Shown one piece after another: positions 23,201 to 28,938 of a stretch of DNA of 64,000 nucleotides. The position numbers and the translations under genes were made by a program. This DNA comes from Diplolepis rosae (lineage: Eukaryota; Arthropoda; Insecta; Hymenoptera; Diplolepididae): assembly GCA_030998225.1 (NCBI GenBank), contig JAPYXD010000680.1, forward strand, positions 1,922,001 to 1,986,000, given 5' to 3'. Each line of letters begins with the position of its first letter. Position 1 is the stretch's first letter. A model generated the notes under the pieces. The model saw only the letters and a list, made by a program, of their open reading frames with translations, did no database searches and had not been told where the DNA came from.

Positions 23201-25004
23201 TATATGTGTCGATTAAATTAATAAAAAGATGCCACAGAATAAAATTTAAGACTTTTAAAAATGTGAATTAAATATTCCATAAATAATGAATTGGCGTGTC
23301 TTTTGCGCTTTTTTTGCGTGGAGTCAGGAAAAACATACATAATTTTACTGAGTCAACAATTTTAAATAGTTATAGCACAAAATTTTTGCAAATTTAGTAG
23401 ATATTTTGATACAATTCACCGCTTTTTGGAAAGTATAATACATTTGCTGATAATCATTACCAAAATGCCAGTAAAATTAATAAAATAAGCAAATATCTTC
23501 AAAATGTTGATTTTAACAGGTATTTCCGTAATATTTATCGACAAAACTATTATTTAAACAAAATTTGTTTCGAAGCATTTTATTCAAACGAAACAGTCTT
23601 CAACTTTACTTTATAGCAGAGAAATCTCATGATGTAATTTCGTATCCAAATTTAGGCATGATTTTTTTTTAAACAATGACACCTTTTATTCGCATTTGGG
23701 ATTCGAAAACGACATTTCATAAAAAATGTTACATATTTCAGTCAGTTCCACGATCTGAGAACGCTTTTGCTAGCCTGTGTCTGCTGCGGCGAGTTAACCG
23801 AGCAAGAAGGAAGAAGAGTTGGAAAAACTGACCGCGGCACAGTGAAACGCAGTAACGCACGATCTGGCCACAGCGATTCCCTGACTAAACCTTAAATTCC
23901 CTGACTTTTCCCTGACTTCCCTGACTTCCCTGACTTGTGGCAACCCTGAATGTCAGTCGTGCATTCTGAAAGGAGCCTAGCTTCACTATCAATAGACTTT
24001 TTTAGAGTGTACCAGTATCAAATCAACTTTGTACGAACACTGGTATTTTACAGTGTTAATTATCAGAGTCGATTAGACACTGGGTGGACCTTGTACATTT
24101 ACTGTCGGAAAATTACTTTGCCCACAGTCGGAAGAAGGTTGGGCCTGTTGTACATCCAACATTGTACAAACGCTGGTATTTTACAGTCGACTACCGGGAC
24201 TGAATAGACATTGGATAGACCTTGTACATCCACTGTCGGTAAATTACTTTTTCCACAGTCGGAATAAGGTTGGGCCAATTGTTTCCCAACATTGTACCAA
24301 TGTTGGTAATTAATAGTCGATCTCCTACATCGGACCAACATTTAACCGATCGTCACAGTCGGTAGAGTGTCATGATTTCTGCTTGGGACCTGACATGGCT
24401 CCGGCCAACTTTTTTCTCTTTCCAAAATTCAAATTACCACTTCGAAGCACCCATTGTCAGTCGATAGAAGACTCAAAGAGAATTTGCGGCGAGAACTGAA
24501 GTCGATTCCGGAAAATGCGTTTAAAAAATGTTTTGATGATTGGATTATTCGGTGGCATAAGTTTATTATTTCGGGAGGGGTCTACTTTGAAGGCGATAAA
24601 ATAAATTTGGATGAATAATAAACAGTTTGTGTTTTATTGACCAATTTCCGGTACTTTTCTGACAGAATGTACATAAGTTCCGCACTTTCTCATGAACAAA
24701 TTTTGTTCGTGTACTAGTTTTCTCAATCATAGATTGTTTATTTTGAAAATAGTTTTATAACCTTTGGTATTTACAACGAAAATAACTACTGTCAAAATTT
24801 CAGTTACCACTGGGCAGTTTTCTAGCGAATGGAAACAATCTTGTTGCATTTTTCACTGGTATTGTTGATGGAAAGCCGATGTTTTTGCACCTTGAAAAAA
24901 GCGAATCTGATGCAATTATGAAACTTCTCAGACTTGAGAATCATAACGAAATTGAAGCCGTGAAACAAGAAAATAATGTGCAGAAAAAAGCAAGACTTGA
25001 ATAA
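5188..25004 (+). CDS. Gene I: secreted double-domain serine-protease-like (S1 homologue) protein, nine exons
   Basis: The coding model joins 5188-5245, 9497-9756, 9875-9973, 14014-14091, 15427-15580, 19938-20218, 20320-20424, 22178-22267 and 24804-25004, giving 1,326 bases and 441 residues with every junction in frame. A hydrophobic signal peptide is followed by domain A (about residues 20-216) and domain B (about 217-441). Each shows, in order, counterparts of S1 landmarks: the P-x-AVV-x-FW strand, GALI-x-PNWIL (family CGGSLI..WVLTAAHC), YTGR, the NDxALL strand, F-x-GW, and a final SFLxNGNNLVAFF (family GGPLxxNGxLVGI). The His, Asp and Ser positions are not preserved and only a few cysteines remain, so proteolysis is unlikely; binding or decoy function is inference. 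The next gene in the array has the same layout. The last exon has its own stop and a charged tail ending KKARLE. No transcript data support the two-domain join beyond splice phase; separate A and B isoforms remain possible. Confidence 0.8.
5411..5598. mobile_element. 188-bp palindromic MITE with TA target duplication
   Basis: Ends CACTGAGAAAAAAATGC and the inverse GCATTTTTTTCTCACTG, inserted in TA. The gene II intron has the uninterrupted site near 38700 (AAATCGTAAAGTG). Further copies lie at 36717-36904 and 47635-47809. The two arms carry AAAAGCATGTATA and its complement, so nearly the whole element folds on itself. Confidence 0.85.
5691..5798. repeat. Short hairpin element with arms of about 29 bp
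   Basis: GGGGTGG...TTTTTACCGTACTTGGACG at the left is mirrored by CGTCCAAGTACGGTAAAAA...CCACCCC at the right, around a GC-rich loop of about 50 bases (GCGCTTGCGCACGCGC). The gene II intron lacks it at the corresponding place (about 38800), so it is an insertion. Confidence 0.7.
6324..6865. mobile_element. Element with TACGTGCCTAGGCG ends and an AAGCCGAG minisatellite
   Basis: The left end TATTACGTGCCTAGGCG and right end CGCCGGAGGCACATAA are imperfect inverses. The inside carries short repeats of GTCGAGGTGTAG / AAGCCGAGACG. A second copy is at about 33927-34458, where the target site is visible as an empty site in another repeat (13420 region). The open frames at 6301-6486 (-) and 6415-6651 (+) fall in this repeat and are not genes. 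Confidence 0.65.
7010..8455 (+). mobile_element. 1.4-kb repeat family copy 1 (GTCT stretch, GCGCGAAGCGCG palindromes)
   Basis: The copy starts near ACATTCTCATCATGGATGAG. It contains ACCCCCTGAGTCAGAAAAAA, a GTCT-rich stretch, a long AT-rich body, then a tail with repeated GAGCGCGAAGCGCGAG and a closing hairpin GCCCGCTAAGCGGGC. Other copies lie at 51770-53640 (interrupted) and 54363-55680, with a partial inverted copy at 40045-40330. The GC-rich hairpin near one end and lack of terminal inverted repeats resemble non-autonomous Helitrons, but I do not see definite Helitron ends. Confidence 0.55.
7136..7184. repeat. GTCT/CTGT microsatellite
   Basis: About twelve tandem tetranucleotide units of GTCT with two CCGCC-type interruptions. 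Shorter versions occur at the same place in the family copies near 51898 and 54487, so it belongs to that repeat. Confidence 0.85.
8455..9245. mobile_element. Long inverted-repeat element (TTGTGCCAGCTTA arms)
   Basis: Left arm TTAACATATGTGTTGTGCCA matches the inverse of the right arm, TGGCACAACACATATGTTAA, and complementarity extends about 150 bases (GAAATATTCGAAAAAAAATA versus its inverse). A shorter relative sits at about 39115-39490 in gene II. The centre is AT-rich with no credible reading frame. Confidence 0.7.
9497..9756 (+). CDS. Gene I exon 2: domain A, N-terminal half
   Basis: The acceptor TTTCAG precedes 9497 and the donor GTAAGT follows 9756; phase 1 in, phase 0 out. It completes the Gly codon left by exon 1 and encodes GANDPFPNAVVSFW, GVGALIKPNLIFIR, FYTGRSF and KYSFLV. 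These line up with the first half of an S1 domain up to the strand containing the catalytic Asp. The position of the active-site His (LTAAHC in the family) reads FIRTQ, so it is lost. Gene II differs in 21 codons by amino acid and in only 5 silently. Confidence 0.85.
9875..9973 (+). CDS. Gene I exon 3: domain A, central strand with F-x-GW
   Basis: A 33-codon phase-0 exon after a 118-bp intron (acceptor TTCAG, donor GTAGAA). It encodes VKPGTGLTTTF and NFIGWNME, the latter at the place of the family VSGWG motif. Against gene II exon 3 (41423-41524) well over 20 bases and one codon differ, mostly replacements, while the first 100 bases of the following intron differ at about 5 positions. Confidence 0.8.
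10107..10977. mobile_element. 871-bp long-inverted-repeat MITE nested in the composite element
   Basis: Ends CAGTACCGGTCAGAATTGTC and GACAATTCTGACCGGTGCTG, with arm complementarity of some 300 bases, flanked by TA. The related copy near 33530 has the undisturbed site (GAGAACTATATTTTGG), so insertion occurred after the two outer copies separated. The centre has no long reading frame. Confidence 0.88.
11060..12420. repeat. Degenerate minisatellite, units of roughly 130-190 bp
   Basis: About eight or nine diverged units recur, each containing CGGTACTGTCTCAATATAAA, CAATACCTCCAAAAGTACTG and GGCAACAACGTTTTTTACG. Several open frames of 60-70 codons here are produced by the repeat (for example 11058, 11407, 11676) and are not genes. 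Confidence 0.75.
12440..13280 (+). mobile_element. Penelope-like 3' region, copy 1
   Basis: This region is a diverged relative of about 32140-33002: shared words include GAGCACATA, CGGGACATT, TGTGTGT and GTGCGTTC. It finishes with the conserved TGGCACTGAAGAGGGCCCCC ... GGCCGAAACGTTTGCC block and ends near ATGCCAAACTAA. A third copy of only the end is at 49502-49626. The + strand open frame 12710-13123 is not conserved as protein in the second copy. Assignment to Penelope-like elements rests on the tail motif and the target duplication of copy 2. Confidence 0.5.
13154..13194 (+). other. Hammerhead-like core motif, copy 1
   Basis: CTGAAGA is followed by a GGCC...GGCC stem and GAAAC, which fits the hammerhead ribozyme order CUGANGA-stem II-GAAA, with one unpaired G beside stem II. 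GGCA before and TGCC after the core could pair with each other, which is not the canonical topology. Hammerheads are known in Penelope-like elements; self-cleavage here is unproven. Confidence 0.35.
14014..14091 (+). CDS. Gene I exon 4: domain A segment after F-x-GW
   Basis: 26 codons, phase 0 at both ends; acceptor TTTTGATAG, donor GTAAGT. It encodes DGASRTPVEF...FLVLITDV, the equivalent of the S1 strand that follows the WG motif. Gene II exon 4 differs at about 24 of 78 bases although adjoining intron differs at under one in ten. Reading on through the donor stays open for 19 codons and adds three cysteines before a stop at 14149-14151. Confidence 0.8.
14092..15426 (+). other. Gene I intron 4 (1,335 bp)
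   Basis: Holds the TA-flanked MITE 14462-14922 and, at its right end, CTAGACACCCTG at about 15319-15330, the terminus of an old hAT-like fragment with TTTTCCCAG-type repeats that gene II shares. The rest is AT-rich without exon-like sequence. Confidence 0.7.
14462..14922. mobile_element. 461-bp MITE with TA target duplication
   Basis: Ends CACTGTAAAAAATAT and the inverse TTTTTTTACAGTG, flanked by TA. Gene II retains the empty site (GGAATACGTATTTAAAATTA near 42860). The interior is made of repeated GGAAATATTTCC and AAATTTTCCTA words, giving many small palindromes; the open frame 14675-14875 belongs to it. Confidence 0.88.
15427..15580 (+). CDS. Gene I exon 5: domain A C-terminal part and linker
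   Basis: 154 bases, phase 0 in and phase 1 out; acceptor TTTCAG, donor G|GTAAGT. It encodes YPGSSFLVKNENIVAVSN, the counterpart of the family DSGGPLV..NG..VGI stretch with the catalytic Ser replaced, then a charged helix-like stretch to LQKT. It has no stop and leaves one base (G), which with the next exon makes the Asp that starts domain B. This is the main evidence that A and B are one chain. Gene II is identical in length (43367-43520). Confidence 0.82.
16640..17335. mobile_element. Possible inserted unit with inverted CAACGTCGCAT ends
   Basis: GGCAACGTCGCAT with GTGTGCGCAC nearby at the left is mirrored by GTGCGCGA... ATGCGACGTTGT at the right (as ATGCGACG on the + strand). The arms are short and imperfect. 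Boundaries and target duplication were not found, so this may be coincidence. Confidence 0.3.
16697..16969 (+). CDS. Unrecognised 90-codon open reading frame inside an inserted segment
   Basis: MVTSVPKKCLSD at the start; a mixed, soluble composition with AYKEHGFDGLSRLFGADKSG in the middle; ends FTLV. I do not recognise the family. Base composition is less AT-rich than the surroundings. It sits in the part of intron 5 missing from gene II, between GGCAACGTCGCAT at 16647-16659 and its inverse ATGCGACGTTGT at 17318-17329. It could be a retrocopied gene fragment or cargo of a DNA element. No intron or signal peptide is seen. Confidence 0.35.
   Translation: MVTSVPKKCLSDIKLYNELKSCTSVQMREKMTASDITVAMVIDAYKEHGFDGLSRLFGADKSGKIRVTNNKKVKNQICDYVETKYTFTLV
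18125..18680. mobile_element. CACTCTAAAAAC-ended repeat with AAAGGATTT words
   Basis: Left end CACTCTAAAAACAG; the right end GATTTTTTTAAAGAGC is its rough inverse. Recurrent CTATCAAAGGA / TCCTTT words make it foldback-like. A similar right end, CTTTTTTTAGAGTGTACC, occurs at 24000 and 46420. Confidence 0.45.
19938..20218 (+). CDS. Gene I exon 6: domain B, N-terminal half
   Basis: 281 bases, phase 1 in, phase 0 out; acceptor TTCAG, donor GTAAGT. Encodes DTSPYPDAVVFFWSL, LLYVGALIRQNWILIPYKF, IYTGRKF and NNRFIILV. Domain B resembles S1 proteases more than A does: NWILIPYKF stands at the NWVLTAAHC position with the His replaced, and NNR replaces ND of the catalytic Asp (gene II keeps NDR). It could also be spliced directly to exon 1, which ends in the same phase. 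Confidence 0.85.
20320..20424 (+). CDS. Gene I exon 7: domain B central segment
   Basis: 35 codons, phase 0, after a 101-bp intron; encodes MQPGIRLPTPYTVS, CYSGD and VRTTM. Gene II has FIGWTTM at the end of the same exon, which corresponds to VSGWG; gene I has lost the Gly-Trp pair (IIVRTTM). The donor is GTAAAA. Confidence 0.8.
20548..20948. mobile_element. CACGGAGAAAAATG MITE in intron 7, absent from gene II
   Basis: Ends CACGGAGAAAAATGAAGTG and CATTTTTTTCCGTG. Gene II shows the joined flanks (AATACTAGAAGTG near 45290). The flank is TA on the left and CA on the right, probably a decayed TA duplication. The open frame 20679-20867 lies inside it. Confidence 0.8.
21370..21875. repeat. Tandem repeat array upstream of exon 8
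   Basis: Three to four diverged units of roughly 120 bases, each with TTTTACAGTCGACTACC, GGACCTTGTACAT, ACTGTCGG and CAGTCGGAAGAAGGTTGG. The same array recurs at 23990-24375, 45435-45770 and 46415-46790, bracketing every copy of the short domain B exon. Confidence 0.75.
22178..22267 (+). CDS. Gene I exon 8: domain B segment (single copy)
   Basis: 30 codons, phase 0 both sides; acceptor TCGATAG, donor GTAAGT. Encodes HGAKPKKSSLNYLEG followed by NIVLKFDNGDADIKD, aligning with domain A exon 4. Gene II has two copies. A - strand frame across the exon (22136-22396) is a shadow. Confidence 0.8.
22487..23948. mobile_element. 1,462-bp hAT-like non-autonomous element
   Basis: Ends CAGGGTTGCCACAAGT and ACTTGTGGCAACCCTG, with repeated TTCCCTGAC words near both ends. 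It is flanked by AATGTC on each side (22481-22486, 23949-23954); gene II has a single AATGTC at the joined site near 46370. CAG...CTG termini suit hAT, although hAT target duplications are usually eight bases. No transposase frame remains. Confidence 0.82.
23990..24375. repeat. Tandem repeat array downstream of exon 8
   Basis: Three units of the array described at 21370-21875. It stops abruptly in the mariner fragment at about 24386, where gene II continues into its second short exon. The open frames 23950-24207 and 24099-24341 are repeat-derived. Confidence 0.75.
24386..24618 (+). pseudogene. Mariner-type transposase, C-terminal fragment
   Basis: Conceptual translation gives PDMAPANFFLFPKF near the start and, after a frameshift near 24478, LRRELKSIPENAFKKCFDDW and then YFEGDKINLDE before a stop. 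These match the last quarter of mariner-family transposases, including the PD region of the catalytic D34D motif. It is a dead 5'-truncated remnant in intron 8 in the sense direction. Confidence 0.75.
24804..25004 (+). CDS. Gene I exon 9: domain B C-terminus and stop
   Basis: Acceptor TTTCAG at 24801-24803; 66 codons and TAA at 25002-25004. Begins LPLGSFLANGNNLVAFFTG, at the position of DSGGPL..NG..VGI with the nucleophilic Ser replaced by Pro or Leu, then a charged helical stretch and the basic tail KKARLE. The gene II exon has exactly the same length. An AATAAA lies about 195 bases after the stop (25199) and could serve as polyadenylation signal. Confidence 0.85.
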   Translation, partial: LPLGSFLANGNNLVAFFTGIVDGKPMFLHLEKSESDAIMKLLRLENHNEIEAVKQENNVQKKARLE

Positions 25005-25253
25005 TAATTTGTATTAGGGCTATGTATGTGACGTATCCGATCCCCAGCTTACTCAAACTCTTTTTCTATCCTTCGCATTTCCACATTAGTTGAGATATCA
25101 GGTTGGAACTTTGAGTAATTAGGTAAAAAGCACTAAGGAACGTATATTTGCTTTTAAACATTCATAATTATAAAGAAATTTATTTTTGGAATTTTTTTAA
25201 TAAATATAAAAATTTAGGACCAGATAAACGTTTTTTTACTGCTTTTCACTTAA

Positions 25254-25617
25254 GGACATGTGACACTCAGGAGATTAGAAAATTCGATTCATTTCAGGTT
25301 TCTACATGGTTGTGACCAAGATACATAAAAGTTTCTGTTCAAAATTTGGGAAATGGTAGTGAAGATAAAAACGGACGTAGTTAGACTAATTTGGTTCCAA
25401 AATTGAAAGAAGGTTCAATCCTAGCAATATATATTAGAAAAATTTCATTTAGTGTCAAAACCCAAAGTAGTTTATCTACGTCTATTTCTAGATTCTATCT
25501 TATCTACCATTTCTCAAATTTTGAAAACGAAATTTAATGTATTTTGGACATAAGCATGTAGAAACTGGACCCAATTGTTCACATGAACTTGCTGCTTCTC
25601 TCAAATATCACATGCCC
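25254..25617. mobile_element. GGGCATGTGATA-family MITE, paralogue of 308-673
   Basis: Same ends and flanks as 308-673, with TTAA on both sides (25250-25253, 25618-25621). Its right TTAA became the target of the next element. Confidence 0.6.
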
Positions 25618-25621
25618 TTAA

Positions 25622-26068
25622 GATGGTACGAGCAGGGTACCGGGTAGGGATAGACCGCTGCGGGCGCGCGGTAAAGAGGTGAGGTTGATCACATGACCCC
25701 AGCTGTACGTATGGCAACCAAAGCCAGCTAATTTTTATAAAAAGCTGACCTTCTTTTTAAATAGCTTTTTAATAAGACCGCGACTACGGTTTTTTTTTAA
25801 TTTCTTCGTTGAGGTCTTAGCTTTAAATTAAATAGTTTTTTTTTTCATTTTCATCGACAAATTTGGGCGAAAATTATTAAAACATTTTATCTATCCACCA
25901 CTTTGCCATAAGACCAATGTTTAATATGCTGACTTTTGAAATCGATTATTTGTTTAAACAATCGGCCAACCCTCCTCAAATTTTCAGAATTTTTTTAGTC
26001 ATATTTGAACTTCACATAAAATAAAAATCAAGTATTTTTTTCGAAGATGCTACCGTGCTCGTACTACC
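25622..26068. mobile_element. 447-bp TTAA-duplicating element with GGTAGTACGAGCA ends
   Basis: Ends GATGGTACGAGCAGGGTAC and the rough inverse GCTACCGTGCTCGTACTACC, between two TTAA copies. The paralogous spot at 670-680 has a single TTAA. The left 100 bases are unusually GC-rich (GCTGCGGGCGCGCGG). TTAA duplication points to a piggyBac-type enzyme acting in trans. Confidence 0.85.
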
Positions 26069-28689
26069 TTAAATTACTCCAAGTTTCAACTCGATAGGTT
26101 TGCCAGATATACGAATGACGGTGTAGCCACCTACGCACTAAGAAGTAGCCAAAGTAGCCATCTTAACTTTTTCGTTGTAGCCAAAAAACTAGCCAATAGA
26201 AAAAAGTTCAATTTTCAAAGTTTTATCAATGAAATTTTATTTTTATACTACAAGTGTGATCAATACATACGTAAGAAATGTACAAAACGAGATTCTGCAA
26301 CTCGTTATCGCAATCAATATGAAAATGGGTAGAACCAAACAAAAGTGCCAGTGAGGTAGGAATCGGATAAGTAAGACATGACCTAAAGGGCATGTGATAG
26401 CAGAGAGAAGTAGAAGGTTCATGTGAACAATTTAGTCTATTTTCTACATGTTTGTGTCCAAAATACATAAAATTTTGCTTTCAAAATTTGAGAAATGGCA
26501 GAGAAGATGAAAAGGAACGTAAATAGACTACTTTTGGTTTTGATAATGAAACAAAAAATTTCCAAAATATTTTGTGAAATTGAAATTTTTTTCATTTTTG
26601 AAAAAAATGGAATCTATCTATGTGCGTTTTTAACTTCACTACCATTTCTCAAATTTTGAAAACATAAATTTATGTATTTTGGACACAAACATGTAGAAAC
26701 CTAAAATTAATAAAATTTTCTAATTTCGTAAATATCACATGCCCTTAAGGAGTTTTGTAAGATTATTCGAATATAACTATAAATAATTTTGTTGCATTAA
26801 TTCGGTGCGTCATGCATTCAGTTTAGCTTCAATACCAATATGAACATCAAAATTCGGCCTCTGTTGTCCTGCTGAAAATTCAAAGTTTGGTAGGGGTGTA
26901 AGTTTAAAAGCAGGAGAAAATTAAATATAATTTGATAGTTTATTGTTTGAAATATTTTATTATCATTATCGCACAAAAATAAGTATTGCTTAATGTAAAA
27001 TCACTTATTTTACTCTTAATTTGGCTTAAATGCAAACAATACAATTAATTATTTACATTTCTCTATGTAATATAAAAATATAAGAAATAAATTATCTGGT
27101 GTAACTAATGCAGAGATTGTATAGATTATGATTATAAGCATAACTTTCCCTTTTTTGTAAAAATAAATATAATATTTTGCGTGAAACGTAGGGGCTGTAG
27201 TTCAATAAAAAATTTAGTAAAATAAAGTTCAATAAGTCTATAGAATATTTGGAGCATTGAATTAGGGGCAATTTTTTTCCTCGAAATTAGCAGAAGTGGA
27301 AATATTAGGGCAAAATAATTCTATAAGATCAAAAATATCAAAAAAGTAAAGTAAAAAAGAGTAGGGAGCGTCAAAGGAGCGGCATGTACTTATACCTCAC
27401 TTTTTACTTTCAAGGTTCTGTTTGAAAAATGCAAAAAAATTTGGATTTTTGAAATACCAGAAATACAAAATTAGTAGAAATAGAAGATTTTCTTTTCTAC
27501 TAATATACACAAGATTTCATCCCCTTATTTTATCCTCTGGTATATGTAACGTATATCAATTCTGGAACGACATATTTTGAAAAAACTGAACCCATGTACA
27601 ATGTCCCTGAAACTAGATCGAATATTGTCAAGTTTGAGAGGTCATGATTCATGATCTATTAGACCAAGGAACATTGTCCATTTTTTGAAACTAGTGAAAA
27701 TTGAGTCTACTTCCATCCACTTGTTAAACACTGTGCTCTAAAATTGATAGATTGCACAGTACAGAGCCATTTTCAAAAAGTAGTCATTTTTGGCACAAAA
27801 TAGGAGAAACTTGGTTTTTTTTTTTGGAAAAACCAATCAATGGAGGAGAATACGAACTTCCATAGAGTCAAGTGTTTTCCCCCATTATCATTGTTTGAAA
27901 GCTACGCGTAATTCCTAGTTGTTGACGTATACTTTAAAAAATCAGATTGATCATTGAGCGGATTGATCATGAAAGTATTGTCTACAGGCAGAAAGCGGGA
28001 GGAAAAAAAGGTTCCAAATTTTAAAAAAAGATAATTGTTTATAAAGCATCACTATTTTGTTATATAAAAAAGAATAACAGGACGTGCAGTACATCACTTT
28101 GAAAATCTCCGGGAGCTATGCACATTTTCCGTATGACAACAATTTTTTATATCGAAAACTTTTTTTACTGTAAGCTATTGAAAAAACATCAATTTTTCCG
28201 ATTTCAAAATTTTGAAGGTTCATTTCTCGAAATTTTCAAATATTATATTAAAAAAAAAAAGAGTCGATTATTTTTTGAACATAGAACGGGACAAAGCATA
28301 TTTTTTTCGGAAGAAAATTTTGGGGTGTAAATTACGCATGGAATGACCCATATTCAGTTCGAATAATATTTCAACTATAATCTAGTTTTCTGTTTCAAAT
28401 TTTTCATTTGTTTTACATTTCTTCAAATATCATTTTCTATTATTTTGAAATTTACTATATTTCCAAAATTTCAGGCAATTTTTTGATCAGCAGAAAAGTA
28501 AGAGGTTATAAAATGTAAAAACCTGAAATATTATTAAGTTTAAAAATTTTTTAAATTTGAATTTAAATCGATAACGAATAGAATAAGTGAAGCTAGACAG
28601 TATATTTTTGAAACTAGCATTTCTGATACGTAAACCCTGTTTGCCTCATTTTGAAACGATATCATACTAAAATATAATTCATTTTTATG

Positions 28690-28833
28690 ATTTAGTCGAA
28701 CCAAAAGTCACTCAGTGTAAGTCTCTGCTCCACCAATCAGTAACCATGAACTTTTTTGATAAATGTTTAGTTTTCGGCTGTGTTTTGGTGCTTCATTCTT
28801 ATCTAACAAGCTTGCTGAAGGCTTACGATTATC
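28690..28833 (-). pseudogene. Mariner transposase, C-proximal piece (split by insertion)
   Basis: Read on the minus strand it gives RKPSASLLDKNEAPKH and, after a frameshift, FMVTDWWS, matching the middle of mariner transposases (the LDKDEPPKH and MVTVWW region). It continues directly from 33073-33503, from which it is separated by the 4.2-kb insertion. Confidence 0.7.
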
Positions 28834-28840
28834 TTTTTTT

Positions 28841-28938
28841 TTTGTAATAGTTAATTTGGCATGGGGTCAGTTTTGATACGGATTTATTTTTTTAATTAAG
28901 TGATAGAACACATAAAAAATACAAAAGGCAAACGTTTC
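28841..28938 (-). repeat. Left inverted arm (98 bp)
   Basis: Exact reverse complement of 32905-33002, ending GGCAAACGTTTC, so it stops within the hammerhead-like motif at the GAAAC box. Confidence 0.92.

Larger units (their letters stand above)
22268..24803 (+). other. Gene I intron 8 (2,536 bp)
   Basis: Holds the hAT-like insertion 22487-23948, a tandem array (23990-24375) and a mariner fragment (24386-24618). In gene II this interval contains the second copy of the short exon; no such exon is recognisable here. Confidence 0.75.
25005..28515. other. Spacer downstream of gene I
   Basis: Paralogous to 60-3510, with about the same order of repeats. It contains TTAA MITEs at 25254-25617 and, as a new insertion, 25622-26068. 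The CACGGAGAAA element of 2125-2509 is missing here. Open frames 26226-26468 (-) and 28118-28330 (+) are shared repeat sequence without protein conservation. Confidence 0.65.

Noticed and set aside
5188..25004. Reading genes I and II as active trypsin-like enzymes
   Set aside because: No GDSGG motif, no AAHC motif and almost no cysteines; only fold-level landmarks persist.
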